Part shown: piece by piece, positions 45,918-55,790 of the stretch | Layout: the number at the start of each line of letters is the position of its first letter | Position numbering within the stretch: the stretch's first letter is position 1 | Origin: CAIWTU01 sp963815135 | GTDB lineage: Bacteria > Desulfobacterota > Desulfuromonadia > Geobacterales > Geobacteraceae | Direction: 5' to 3' | Assembly: GCA_963815135.1 (NCBI GenBank) | Contig: CAWFFO010000006.1 | Span: forward strand, 620,001 to 684,000 | Length of the DNA: 64,000 nucleotides | The notes under the pieces: model-generated | Seen by the model: the letters and a program-made list of their open reading frames with translations, nothing else | Databases searched by the model: none | Told to the model about the DNA's origin: nothing | Translations under genes and position numbers: made by a program

Positions 45918-47543
45918 TTAAACTGCCGCTTCAATCTCCATCAGTTCTGCTTTCAGCCTGTTTGCCGACAGAAGGAGACTTTCCAGCCTCGTTTCGACCA
46001 GCTGTGGAAAAGGATTCCCGTCGCTCTCAATTGCAAGGAACGGCAGTGGAAGATCCTGGCTGCGCCTGCTCCAGAATTTTCCGTTATGGCGCGAGAAATT
46101 TTCTTTTTCTTCCATGAGCCGGTAGCCGACGATCGATTCAGCTATGCGGCACGGCATACAGCCGAAAGGTCCGATACTGATAACGCCGTGCGTATCATCA
46201 CCGACTTCGGTCAATGCCGAGCTTATGGTCAGAATCGCTTCACCTGAAAGCTGCGGACTGATTACACCGGCTCCCCTGTCCATGAGATGTTTCATGTCAA
46301 TCGGGTGGTTTTCGTAAAATCCCGAGAGTGACAGGCATTCTTTTATGATTTTTTCGTCTTTGCGCATGAATATGTTCTTGAACAGAACACCTAATTTCGC
46401 TTTTAAAGAATATTCCGCCGATATGCCGTTTGCCAGACAGTAGTCGGTGTAATACAGCCATTCGGTAATTGGGGCAGTTTTTACCACGATTTCATGTTTA
46501 GCCAGCTTTTCTACAATGTTCTGCCGCGAAAATGCGTCGCGGCGCACATAAATTTCTCCGATTAATGATATTTTAGTGGCTTCACTGACGGATTTCTTCT
46601 TTTCCAGAGAGGAAAGCTTCTGCATTTCACGTCTTACCACCCCGATTAGAGCATTGTAATCGTCTCCGGCAATACTTTCTATAATTCTCATCCTGGCCTT
46701 TTCAAAGCTTTCCATGGCCGACGTCGTATCGCAGGAAAGTGCAAGCATGGCGGAGTATATGTCGTCGAGTCCGTCGCTGATTGTGAGCGCCAGCCAGGCG
46801 CGCCTGGACAGGCGGTTTGATATGCCGGCGTAACTGTCCTCCGCGGAAAGACTCATAATGGCCACATCCCTGACCCGGTCTTTCCTGATCAGATTTTTCA
46901 GGAAAACATTATATTGACCGAAGCGGCACGGCCCGTCGGTTTCGGGCATGAAATAGACAACGATCTCATCCCTTGCAACGTTTTCATTCATATATTTCAC
47001 CAGAGAGCCGGCGGTCAGTATCAGCGGCAGGCATTCCTTGCAGGTTGCCAGCCCCTTGCCGAGATTCATCTCCGTCTGTCCGGGAGGTTCAAGAGCGCTT
47101 GCGTTGAGACCTGCGTAACGCATGGCTGCGGCGAGACACTTCGAGGCGGTGTCGCCCATTGACGGAACAAGCACATGAACACTCGGATCGGTTAAGGGAA
47201 AGTCTTTTCCGTCACTTGCCCTGACCAGATATTTCCCGCTGGAGAGGATCAGCCTGCAAGGCTCGAAATCATCTTTTTCCTCACTGGGGGAAAGTTTCAG
47301 TTCACGATATCCCCTGATCACGTCAAGGAACGCTTCAATCCTGGTGTCGACTCCGGCGTCCGCCGTGTGGGCGTCCAGTTCCAGGGTGAGGGACGGTTTC
47401 TGCCCCATGGCGTCGCGGAAATATCCGTTGATGAAGGAATCGGGGCCGCAACTGAAGTTGGTAATGAATACGCCGTACATGTTGTGCGCCCTGTGGACAT
47501 AATGCGCCGCCTGCATGATTCCCTGTCCGGAGGCCCAGAACAT
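45918..47543 (-). CDS. giant 2-hydroxyacyl-CoA dehydratase activase, C-terminal part (frameshifted)
   Basis: This frame encodes the last ~541 residues of a protein that should continue from the upstream frame ending out of phase near 47560. It begins within ...DQMFWASGQGIMQAAHYVHR and holds the C-terminal HgdB/DUF2229-associated domain: SCGPDSFINGYFRD with the conserved Cys, KPSLTLELDAHTADAG, and LPFGCMP-like IGPFGCMPCRIAE. Comparable full-length proteins are ~1400 residues in one chain. The first ATG here is internal, without ribosome site, so independent translation is doubtful. Confidence 0.85.
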   Translation of the reverse strand: MFWASGQGIMQAAHYVHRAHNMYGVFITNFSCGPDSFINGYFRDAMGQKPSLTLELDAHTADAGVDTRIEAFLDVIRGYRELKLSPSEEKDDFEPCRLILSSGKYLVRASDGKDFPLTDPSVHVLVPSMGDTASKCLAAAMRYAGLNASALEPPGQTEMNLGKGLATCKECLPLILTAGSLVKYMNENVARDEIVVYFMPETDGPCRFGQYNVFLKNLIRKDRVRDVAIMSLSAEDSYAGISNRLSRRAWLALTISDGLDDIYSAMLALSCDTTSAMESFEKARMRIIESIAGDDYNALIGVVRREMQKLSSLEKKKSVSEATKISLIGEIYVRRDAFSRQNIVEKLAKHEIVVKTAPITEWLYYTDYCLANGISAEYSLKAKLGVLFKNIFMRKDEKIIKECLSLSGFYENHPIDMKHLMDRGAGVISPQLSGEAILTISSALTEVGDDTHGVISIGPFGCMPCRIAESIVGYRLMEEKENFSRHNGKFWSRRSQDLPLPFLAIESDGNPFPQLVETRLESLLLSANRLKAELMEIEAAV

Positions 47544-50167
47544 CTGGTCGATTGTTGTCCCCCCAATTCTTCCATGGGTAGAAAATCATGCGGAAGAACT
47601 TTGAACCCGCGACTGGCAAATTTGTGGGGAATGCCCATATTGCCGAATCTGCTGAATGCGTTATAGGGACGTCCGAAAAGAACTATTGCGTATTCGTCAT
47701 CCTCCAGATCGTGAAGAAATTTTCGCCCATATTCCAGCATTTCTTCGCGCATGGAGTCAAAAACCCTTCTGGCGTCAACAAAAGCGGCCTTTGCCTTTCT
47801 TCTGGAAAATCCCATTTGTCGTGCTATTTCGACAAAAGCACCGAGAAGTTTTCCCGGATTGTCGAAATCCAGCACGCTGCTAAGCAGTTTTGGCTGGAGC
47901 CTGTCATAAAAGGCTGCCTTGAGATAATAAGGTTCCGCCTGAACGAACGGACAGGTGCAATTCGTTTCGCGGCTGGTCTCCACCGCCAGGTTTTTTACAT
48001 GGGGAACGAAAATATAATCGACGTCCAGTTCGAGCAGAGTTTTAAGGAATCCATGGCTTAGTGCCACAGGATAACAGAAGGCGGCCCCTGTCGCCTCGAT
48101 ACCCCTTGGGTCCGGCGTTTCTCCGCGAATTACTCCTACCCCCAGGTTTGTGAAAAAGTGTGCATAAAGCGGGTAGAAAGTATTGGTCAGAAGCGAGGCC
48201 GGAATGCCGATCGTTATTTTTGGGGTAATGGCCGGGATGGGAGGGGCATATTTGTGGAAGACGAGATCCTCACGGATTTTTACAAAATCGAGATTGCGGG
48301 TGTCGACATCCTTCTTGCCCAGCAGGTTGTAGTATTTGTCGCAAGCCCCGCCAAAGGGATAAATTTTTCCGTTAATGGATAAACGGGCTATGGAACATTT
48401 CCTGTCGCAATTTTCCTGCCCTCCGCCGCAGATGAAGGGTTCGTGGCGGACAACTTCCCGGGATGCAAGCTCATCGAGATCGAACAGCTGTTTTTCCATC
48501 AGCTTGTTTTCAATTTTGCGATGTATTTCCAAAGCTACACCGAAAGCACCCATCAGACCCGGTTCGGGAGGCACTATCACTTCCTGGGAACAGAGCGAGG
48601 CCATGGCAACAGGTACGGCGCTGTTGTAACATACGCCACCCTGCATGAAGACTTTTTTCCCAACCGGTCTGGTTCCCTTCACCCTGTTCAGGTAATTCTG
48701 GCACACGGAGTATACCAGTCCGGCGACGATGTCATCTCTGCCTATCCCCTCTTGAACGGCCGTTTTGATATCGCTGCTGATGAACGCCGCGCACTGGTCG
48801 CTGAAGTTTGGAGGATTGGACGCTTGCAGGGCTATATCGGCGATTTCTTCCGTTTTTATACCCAATGACTCAAAGCAGGCTTCTTCGAGAAAAGATCCCG
48901 TTCCTGCGGAACATGCCTCGTTCATGGCATAATCGCTGGCGACACGGTTGGTGATGCAGGTATATTTTGCATCCTGTCCGCCTATTTCGAAAATTGTTTC
49001 CACTTCCGGGTCGAAGAACACCGCCGCGGAGGCGTGGGCAACAATTTCGTTGACAATACCCGGCGTCATTGCGTGCAGGCCGGAGATCTGTCTGCCGCTG
49101 CCGGTTGTTCCCAGTCCGATTATCCGTGGTTTCAAACCCGCCGGATACTGTTCGATAATGGCCTGGTAACAGCGGCGGCTCGCCAATACCGGATCCCCGT
49201 TTGTGCGCAGGTAAATGCTTGCGCAAATGGCGTGATTGTCAGTTCTTATGAGAACCGCCTTGGTTGTCGTGCTCCCGACATCCAGGCCGAGGATGTAATC
49301 GCCGTCATAAAATTCGCCTTTGGGCATAGACTTGAAAGAAACCCTGGAAAGGACCTGTCGCAGGTCCGGAAGGAAAGGGAATGAACTGTGGGTTGTCGCA
49401 ATGAGGCCCCTGTTATCATCGAGTATGGACGAGTTCTTTTCCGCCCAGATGAGCGCGCCCAAAGCTTCCATGCTCGGTGCTTCCGCTGCCGTAAAGGTTT
49501 CGGGATACGCCTCCCTGAGGTATTTAATTACCGTTTTGATCCTGCTTACTCCCCCGGTGACGAGAACCCTTCTCGACCCGGTTGCTTTCAGCAATTCAAT
49601 AATCTTGCCTGCCATCATATGGCAAAGTCCCGCACTGATGCGCTGTTTGGGTACACCCTTGTTAAGGGCATGCGTACAGTCAGACTTGCAGAATACGGAG
49701 CATCTGCCCGCAAGCAGGCAGGGATCATCTGTTTCCGCCATTTCGAGGGCATCACCGATGGTCAGTCCCATGCGCTTGATCTGCTGCAGAAAGAATTCTC
49801 CCGTTCCCGAAGCGCATTTGTTTCCGGTCTGCACCGACTGAATCCTTCCCTTCGCATCGAGCCGGTAGGCGATAAAAGTTTCCGCGCCCGCCGATACAAT
49901 GCAGTCGATGGCTGGATACCTGTCCTTCAGCCTTTCATAAGCCAGCTCGATTGCCTCGGGTTCGGAGACGGTGGGTATGGATACAAGGTTTCTGAATTTG
50001 CGGCCGGTAATTCCCAGTCTGGCGGGGAGTCTTTCAGACAGAATATTGTGGAATGCCTGTGCCACCTTACCGTCATGGGCAATTTGGGAAAATTCGATTT
50101 TTTCTCCGCATTTTTCGGCTATATTGATTGTGCTGGCTCCTAGACATATTCCGATTGCTTTGTGCAC
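47318..50167 (-). CDS. giant 2-hydroxyacyl-CoA dehydratase activase, N-terminal part (frameshifted)
   Basis: The protein starts at GTG 50167 (AAGGAG upstream). Two ASKHA/BcrAD_BadFG ATPase domains come first. The first (about 1-250) has NKCASGTGEFF and RCSVFCKSDCTH; the second (about 290-555) has GLDVGSTTTKAVLIR, FEIGGQDAKYT, NEACSAGTGSFLEE and DQCAAFISSD. A DUF2229 region follows (about 655-860, IGIPASLLTNTFYPLYAHFF). Activases of this type use ATP to inject an electron into 2-hydroxyacyl-CoA dehydratases or benzoyl-CoA reductases. The frame is correct to FLPMEELGG; the residues after about 47560 are out of phase. Inserting one C in the C6 run at 47559-47564 restores a ~1416-residue product. 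Confidence 0.9.
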   Translation of the reverse strand: MHKAIGICLGASTINIAEKCGEKIEFSQIAHDGKVAQAFHNILSERLPARLGITGRKFRNLVSIPTVSEPEAIELAYERLKDRYPAIDCIVSAGAETFIAYRLDAKGRIQSVQTGNKCASGTGEFFLQQIKRMGLTIGDALEMAETDDPCLLAGRCSVFCKSDCTHALNKGVPKQRISAGLCHMMAGKIIELLKATGSRRVLVTGGVSRIKTVIKYLREAYPETFTAAEAPSMEALGALIWAEKNSSILDDNRGLIATTHSSFPFLPDLRQVLSRVSFKSMPKGEFYDGDYILGLDVGSTTTKAVLIRTDNHAICASIYLRTNGDPVLASRRCYQAIIEQYPAGLKPRIIGLGTTGSGRQISGLHAMTPGIVNEIVAHASAAVFFDPEVETIFEIGGQDAKYTCITNRVASDYAMNEACSAGTGSFLEEACFESLGIKTEEIADIALQASNPPNFSDQCAAFISSDIKTAVQEGIGRDDIVAGLVYSVCQNYLNRVKGTRPVGKKVFMQGGVCYNSAVPVAMASLCSQEVIVPPEPGLMGAFGVALEIHRKIENKLMEKQLFDLDELASREVVRHEPFICGGGQENCDRKCSIARLSINGKIYPFGGACDKYYNLLGKKDVDTRNLDFVKIREDLVFHKYAPPIPAITPKITIGIPASLLTNTFYPLYAHFFTNLGVGVIRGETPDPRGIEATGAAFCYPVALSHGFLKTLLELDVDYIFVPHVKNLAVETSRETNCTCPFVQAEPYYLKAAFYDRLQPKLLSSVLDFDNPGKLLGAFVEIARQMGFSRRKAKAAFVDARRVFDSMREEMLEYGRKFLHDLEDDEYAIVLFGRPYNAFSRFGNMGIPHKFASRGFKVLPHDFLPMEELGGQQSTRCSGPPDRESCRRRIMSTGRTTCTAYSLPTSVAAPIPSSTDISATPWGRNRPSPWNWTPTRRTPESTPGLKRSLT

Positions 50168-50799
50168 TTCTGAAAGCTCCTTTTAACTGGTATTCAACAT
50201 TTCCACTTAAAATTGCAGAAATGTGAGAGAGAAAAAAATGTCAGTGAATTAAAGGTTTACCTGAGAAAGCTACTGGTTGGCTCCCCAGTTTTAATTGCCA
50301 TTTTGATTAACTGGATTATTGCTAATCTATATAAGATATTGCTGTTAACTAAATGGCTTACTAATGTAATAAAAATGTTACAAAATTATAACTGGAGAAA
50401 GGCTGACTTGAATTATAACAAAAAATCAAATTAAGCCAACATCCCATGATATTTCAATTCTCAAGCAAAACCAGATTGCTTGTTATCAGGGTCGATTTGG
50501 CAATTTACATGATAATTACCATAATATTTAAGATTTAGACATAGTTTTGTAAAAGGAAAAGCAAGTTGATATTTTTACATATAACCAGGCACTTTTAAGA
50601 CTGTTTTTATTGTTTATTAGGTGATTTAAAATTTTGCATGGACAACACAATTACTCAGAGTATAGTTAAATTAACGGGTTGTCCGCAAATAGCGCAGGAA
50701 ATAGGGAAGTATTTTTACACTATACCCGTTCTTACGAAAGCAGTAATTGCACGGAAAGAGCTGGTAATTTATTATTTTATCGGATTGGAGGAAAGGTAT
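50168..50799. other. 632-base AT-rich intergenic region
   Basis: This region lies between the divergent activase gene and a small membrane-protein gene. A 73-codon frame at 50213-50434 contains a hydrophobic stretch but starts without a ribosome site, and its composition matches random AT-rich DNA, so I do not call it a gene. No RNA motif is recognised. Confidence 0.5.
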
Positions 50800-51069
50800 A
50801 TGCAGATTTTGTTGATGATATGGAACGGCATAGGAGGCCTGGGCGCAGGTACCGTTATACTGAAATCTCTGTACATAATATTTTTGGGAGCAATCTTCTG
50901 GATGCTCTGCGAATTGGCCAAATACCTGATAAACGTGATTTCAAGGCTTGCCGTTGATTTGATGAGGTACCTGGCAATCGTCGTGAGGGGGTGGCCGGAA
51001 GATTCCGAAGAAACTGGCAGGGGCGGGGAGGCTGCAAAACGAAAAAGTCCGGATCGCGCCATGCATTGA
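50800..51069 (+). CDS. small membrane protein of unknown function
   Basis: This is an 89-residue protein starting at ATG 50800 with a strong GGAGGAAAGG eight bases upstream. It has two hydrophobic helices (MQILLMIWNGIGGLGAGTV; LYIIFLGAIFWMLCELAKYL), then an amphipathic segment and a charged tail (EDSEETGRGGEAAKRKS). The frame is open further upstream to 50638, but the ribosome site favours the short form. No family is recognised and no neighbour gives a clue. Confidence 0.55.
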   Translation: MQILLMIWNGIGGLGAGTVILKSLYIIFLGAIFWMLCELAKYLINVISRLAVDLMRYLAIVVRGWPEDSEETGRGGEAAKRKSPDRAMH

Positions 51070-51165
51070 TAAATGTCAAGGTTTCCGGAAGTTAAGCCTC
51101 TGCTCGTTGGTGAAGGTGAGCCAAACTGCCATTAAACTCTTCGGCTATTTGGCTTGCCGTTATGT

Positions 51166-54100
51166 TTATTTTTCATTGTCGAGAAGCTGCCTCAATTTCC
51201 GGAGAAGATCGTCCTTGAAAAACGGTTTTGTTATGAAATCGACGCCATTTTCAAGTATTCCCTTGTTGTGAACAATATCCGCCGCATATCCGCTAATGAA
51301 TACAACCTTGATCCGCGGTTTTATCTTTCTTATTTCTTCGACGATTTCTTTGCCATTTTTTCTCGGCATCACAACATCTGAAAGTACAAGGGAAATTTCG
51401 TCTTTGTGTTCCCTGAACTTTATCAAAGCGTCCTCGCCATCGACTGCAGATATTACTTTATAACCTGCCCTTTCGAGGATCCTCTTGAGAAAATCCTTTA
51501 CCACTTCCTCATCCTCGGCAACCAGCAGAGTCTCGGTACCTCCGGCCAGAGGTGTGGGGATTTCCGGCAGGTCTCCTTCGGCAGGACATTCCGTAAGCGG
51601 AAGATAAATCCTGAAAGTAGTACCTTTGTCTTTTTTGCTGCTGAAGAGAACCGAACCGTTATGCTGTTTGATAATTCCGTGAACTATGGACAGTCCGAGG
51701 CCGGTTCCTTTCCCGATTTCCTTGGTTGTGTAAAATGGTTCGAACAATCTGCTCATCGATCTGTCATCTATCCCTGTGCCGGTATCCGTAACGGAAATCT
51801 GGAGGTAATCCCCGGGAGACTGTACGTCATAGCGCGCTTCGGAACCTTCCATGATCTCCTTCCGCCTGACGGATATCGTCAGACTACCGCCATGGGGCAT
51901 TGCGTCCCGTGCGTTTGTCGCAAGATTCATGAGCACCTGTTCGATCTGTCCGGCATCTGCCCTGACCTGCAGATTTTTATCGCAAATCGTCGTCCTGAAT
52001 TCGATATCCTCTCCTATGATCCTTCGGATGAGTTTCCCGGTATTGTTTATCAGGGGTTCGATGTATATCGGTACCGGTTTTATAACCTGTCGCCTGCTGA
52101 AGGCCAGCAGGCTTCTCGTCAGTTCGGCGGCACGTTCGGCGGCTTTAAGCACCTGTATAGCGCTTTCCTTCAGCAGGCTGTCGGTTGTGGAGATACCTTC
52201 CAGAAGTATCTGCCCGTAGCCGGAAATCGCGGTCAGCAGGTTATTGAAATCATGGGCTACGCCTCCGGCAAGAACGCCGACGGATTCCATCTTCTGCGCC
52301 TGTATCAACTGCTGTTCGAGTTTCTTGCGCTCAGTAACGTCATGTACGATTCCCTGATAGCCGGTAATTTCTCCTGATTCGTCCCTTATTGTCGATAAAG
52401 AAAGTAGAACCGTGATTATTTCCGCATTTTTTCTCTTTATACAAACTTCGAAATTCTTGACAAAACCGTATGCACCCAGTTTTTGCCATAGCAGGCTTCT
52501 GATTTCCGGATTGCAATATAGATCCGCAGGATCCAGCGATAAAAGCTCCTTGTTCGTATAGCCGAAGAGTTCGATACCCGCACGGTTTATGTCGATAAAT
52601 TTGTCCGAGACATTGGAAATGAAAATAGCATCTTTCGATTCCTCGAACAGGGTTCGGAACTTTTTCTCCGATTCCATCAGCGATTTCTCTGTCTGTTTCA
52701 GTTCCGTTATATCTTCATTTACTATGACGGCGGCAAAGACTTCACCTTTTTCATCCTTCAACGGAACGGCGGAATTGACGATTATTTTCCGTTTGCCGTC
52801 GAAGCATTGGATATCGATGATCTCATCCAGACAGGTTTCTCCTTTTTTGACGGCTCTCGCCCCGGCCCAATCCTTGTTGTCGATGAGCTCCCCGGTGTCA
52901 TAGCGCCATCCCTTGTACATATCATACTGGTCAATGCCGACATAGAGCGCATCTCCCCAGATATTTCTTGCCGCTTCATTGCTGAGAGCTATTTTACCGT
53001 CTTTTTCCAGTATCCAGATTCCGACCGGCAATGTTTCAAGTACAGCCCTGAAGAGCGCTTCATTCTGCCTTCGGGTCTCTTCGGCGATTTTCCGTGGAGT
53101 TATGTCGGTATGGGACCCTGCAATGCGGTATGGAATCCCGTACGGGTTTCGAAGGCATGCCCCTCGGGTAAGAATCCATCGATAACTGCCATCCTTGTGT
53201 CGAAGCCGATATTCGATTTCATAGGTCGGCAGATGCCCGTCCAGGTAGGCTTTCCCGGCGTATGTCACCCTTTTCAGGTCGTCCGGATGTATCCTTTTTT
53301 TCCACTCCGAGATGTCATTGGGAAGCTCATGATCTTCATAGCCCAGTATGCTCTTCCACCTTGGAGAGAAATAAACCTCGTCTGTTCTGAGATCCCGTTC
53401 CCAGATGCCGTCGTTTGCGCCGTCAACAGCGAGAAAATACCTCTCCTCACTCTTGCTCAGAGCATCTTCAATCTGTTTCCGCTCGGTGATATCCTGAACT
53501 GTGCCGATTATTCGCACAGGTTTCCCGTACTGGTCCAGGACGATCTCTCCTTTTTCGTGGACAATTCTGATGGTCTCGTGTTCAAGTAATATCCTGTATT
53601 CCGTTGAATACTGAAGCGAGGTCTTTAACAGACCTTCGACAGCTGCCCGATATTTATCGTGGTCGTCGGGATGGATACGCTTCAGAAGTTCTGCGGAAGT
53701 TGCAGGAAATCCCTTTCCGGTAAATCCGAGAATTCGATTACACTCTTTCGAGGCTGAAATGAAATTGCCGGAGATATCCCTTGACCAATTTCCGACATGG
53801 GCTATGCGCTGCGCTTCGATAAGGTTGTGCTCGCTTTCCCTGAGCGCGGTCTCCATCGCTTTGCGTTCGCGGATATCATAGAAATATCCGGCGGTCAGCT
53901 CTCTGCCTTCGTGCTTCAGATAGTTGCAAGTTACTTCAACGGGTATAAGCTCTCCCGAAGAAATACGATGCATCGTCTCGAAGTGCATCGGTTTTCCATT
54001 CTTGAGCTCTTCCAAAAGCGCGCCGATGTTTTCCATATCGAATACCGGATCCCAGTCGGGTATGCGCATGGTAAGCAACTGTTCCCTGGCGAGTCCGAAG

Positions 54101-54258
54101 TGCCGGCAGGCAGCGTTGTTGGCATAAACCATCCGGAACCCGTCATTGGGGTCCAGAACGTAGACAGGATCACGTGTGAATTCGATCAAGGTCCTGAAGA
54201 AAGAGGCCTCGTCACAGGTTTTGTCATTCCTCTTTTTGTTCCAGTCTTCAAGCTTCAC
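51166..54258 (-). CDS. multi-PAS hybrid sensor histidine kinase
   Basis: This ~1030-residue soluble kinase has about five consecutive PAS domains (for example TLIEFTRDPVYVLDPNDG, YFLAVDGANDGIWERDL and LFEESKDAIFISNVSD, with PAC motifs such as RIIGTVQDITERK). They are followed by HisKA (phospho-His in GGVAHDFNNLLTAISG), HATPase (NLATNARDAMPHGG; GTGLGLSIVHGI) and a C-terminal receiver (LVLSDVVMPRKNGKE). It has no membrane segment, so it senses cytoplasmic signals such as redox state or ligands. I chose GTG 54258 because AAGGAG precedes it; the open frame continues to 54483. No separate response regulator is adjacent. Confidence 0.92.
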   Translation of the reverse strand: MKLEDWNKKRNDKTCDEASFFRTLIEFTRDPVYVLDPNDGFRMVYANNAACRHFGLAREQLLTMRIPDWDPVFDMENIGALLEELKNGKPMHFETMHRISSGELIPVEVTCNYLKHEGRELTAGYFYDIRERKAMETALRESEHNLIEAQRIAHVGNWSRDISGNFISASKECNRILGFTGKGFPATSAELLKRIHPDDHDKYRAAVEGLLKTSLQYSTEYRILLEHETIRIVHEKGEIVLDQYGKPVRIIGTVQDITERKQIEDALSKSEERYFLAVDGANDGIWERDLRTDEVYFSPRWKSILGYEDHELPNDISEWKKRIHPDDLKRVTYAGKAYLDGHLPTYEIEYRLRHKDGSYRWILTRGACLRNPYGIPYRIAGSHTDITPRKIAEETRRQNEALFRAVLETLPVGIWILEKDGKIALSNEAARNIWGDALYVGIDQYDMYKGWRYDTGELIDNKDWAGARAVKKGETCLDEIIDIQCFDGKRKIIVNSAVPLKDEKGEVFAAVIVNEDITELKQTEKSLMESEKKFRTLFEESKDAIFISNVSDKFIDINRAGIELFGYTNKELLSLDPADLYCNPEIRSLLWQKLGAYGFVKNFEVCIKRKNAEIITVLLSLSTIRDESGEITGYQGIVHDVTERKKLEQQLIQAQKMESVGVLAGGVAHDFNNLLTAISGYGQILLEGISTTDSLLKESAIQVLKAAERAAELTRSLLAFSRRQVIKPVPIYIEPLINNTGKLIRRIIGEDIEFRTTICDKNLQVRADAGQIEQVLMNLATNARDAMPHGGSLTISVRRKEIMEGSEARYDVQSPGDYLQISVTDTGTGIDDRSMSRLFEPFYTTKEIGKGTGLGLSIVHGIIKQHNGSVLFSSKKDKGTTFRIYLPLTECPAEGDLPEIPTPLAGGTETLLVAEDEEVVKDFLKRILERAGYKVISAVDGEDALIKFREHKDEISLVLSDVVMPRKNGKEIVEEIRKIKPRIKVVFISGYAADIVHNKGILENGVDFITKPFFKDDLLRKLRQLLDNEK

Positions 54259-54605
54259 GAAATTCTCCTTCTCGAATAAATTGCCTGGTATGCCTGATAT
54301 CATAACATATTGTAATAACATGAAAATACAAGTATGTGCATTACCGTGTCCCCATTTACTGAGTGGGGTCGACAAAAGGCCGATTTTGCCAATTAATGAA
54401 GAGATGTGTGACGATAATATAGAATACACTGGAATCCGGTAGCTACAAGATTCTGTCCGCTTCGCAATACCATTTTCTGACAATTTGCATTTCCATTATA
54501 TTTATCTTGACATCGTTAAGGATAAACTGCTACGTTGTCAGGACATTCGGGATTTCACCGGATATAACAATTTTGAGCAGTAAAGAAACAGGAGAAAAAG
54601 AGTAA

Positions 54606-54806
54606 ATGGTAAAAGGAACAGTGAAGTGGTTTAACGACAGCAAGGGTTTTGGTTTTATCGAACAGGAAAACGGTGGAGATGTATTCGTTCATTTCTCCGC
54701 AATATCCGGTAACGGCTTTAAATCCCTTTCTGAAGGCGACGCGGTGGAGTTTGAGGTGGTGAATGGTCCCAAAGGACTTCAGGCAGCCAATGTGGCAAGG
54801 GTTTAA
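54606..54806 (+). CDS. cold-shock domain protein (CspA family)
   Basis: This is a 66-residue OB-fold RNA chaperone with RNP1 KGFGFIEQENGG and RNP2 DVFVHFSAI. It is full length for the family (VKGTVKWFNDSKGFGF to AANVARV). A 120-base leader precedes it and a strong terminator follows. Confidence 0.97.
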   Translation: MVKGTVKWFNDSKGFGFIEQENGGDVFVHFSAISGNGFKSLSEGDAVEFEVVNGPKGLQAANVARV

Positions 54807-54826
54807 TCTATAATCACATTTCATTC

Positions 54827-54870
54827 GTAACAAAAAAAGCCCCGGTTTTTGCCGGGGCTTTTTTTGTTAC
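54827..54870. terminator. bidirectional terminator between cold-shock and flavoprotein genes
   Basis: GTAACAAAAAAAGCCCCGG and its exact reverse complement form a 19-bp stem with A and T tracts on either side of the GC core. It can stop both the plus-strand csp transcript and the convergent minus-strand transcript. Confidence 0.93.
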
Positions 54871-54954
54871 TTGCGGTTATTAACGCATGCATGTCTTATG
54901 TGCCGGGGTGAACGCAAATTATTCATTGCCGATTGATCGACAATGCAAGTCGCC

Positions 54955-55530
54955 TTAACCGTAAAGTTTCCCGAGCAGCCAGGCCATATTTTCACCAAGT
55001 GTTTTCATGGTTTGGATCCCCTCATCATCCCTTTCCACCTCTCCGATTTCCCTGCCGATCCCGATGTTCCAGTAGGACGAGCCAGGCACGATCATCTGGC
55101 CGATGAAAAAGAAGTGATTTATAGAGTCGAAGGCATGGATGGCTCCGGCCCTCCGAACGGCGATCACTGCCGCCCCGACCTTCCGCCGGTACATATCACC
55201 GTTGGCTCTGGCGACCATTCCGCAGCGGTCGATCAATGCCTTGGTTTCCGGGGTGATGTCTGCGAAATAGGTTGGAGAGGCAATAATTATCCCGTCTGAT
55301 TCGAGAATCTTTTCAATGCATTCATTCACCACATCGTCCTTGACGGCACATTGCCTGTCCTTGTTTGAAAAGCATTGATAACAGGCGGTGCATCCCCTGA
55401 CTCTCTTCCCCGCAAGCTGTATCAGTTCAGTCGTTATACCTTCCTTCTCCAGTGCCGCGAAGGCTTGTTTTACAAGGAGGGAAGTATTTCCGTCCTTACG
55501 GGCGCTGCCGGAAAAAGCCGTTACTTTCAT
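54955..55530 (-). CDS. iron-sulfur flavoprotein (NADPH-dependent FMN reductase-like)
   Basis: This 191-residue flavodoxin-fold protein has the FMN phosphate loop GSARKDGNTSLL and the second FMN loop SPTYFADI. A compact cysteine motif, CTACYQCFSNKDRQC, fits CX2CX2CX7C, the [4Fe-4S] site of the methanogen Isf family. It is likely an electron carrier or reductase protecting against oxygen. I chose ATG 55530 (GGGGAG upstream); the extra N-terminal residues from 55593 lie outside the family. Confidence 0.9.
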   Translation of the reverse strand: MKVTAFSGSARKDGNTSLLVKQAFAALEKEGITTELIQLAGKRVRGCTACYQCFSNKDRQCAVKDDVVNECIEKILESDGIIIASPTYFADITPETKALIDRCGMVARANGDMYRRKVGAAVIAVRRAGAIHAFDSINHFFFIGQMIVPGSSYWNIGIGREIGEVERDDEGIQTMKTLGENMAWLLGKLYG

Positions 55531-55790
55531 GTTTGATCTCCCCATATGAGTTTGTTCGTACCAAATAATCGGATTTCGTATCCAGAAATTCATTTTTTTC
55601 GACTAATATGATTCCACGGCAAAGGGTTGTCAATGGAAATTACCGGAAAAACTGCAATCGGTATTTTCCAGAAACACTATTTACAACTAATAATATAGAA
55701 AAATTGCTCTTGTAATAAACATGTTGTACATCTAATATAGTCAACAAACAGTTATAGGTTTGTTGGAATTGGTTCAGCAATTCCGCAGGA

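Noticed and set aside
49388..50143. A 251-codon plus-strand frame
   Set aside because: It is antisense to the giant activase, whose frame carries the conserved ATPase motifs.
50213..50434. 73-codon ORF with hydrophobic stretch
   Set aside because: No ribosome-binding site, no family similarity, and composition like random AT-rich DNA.
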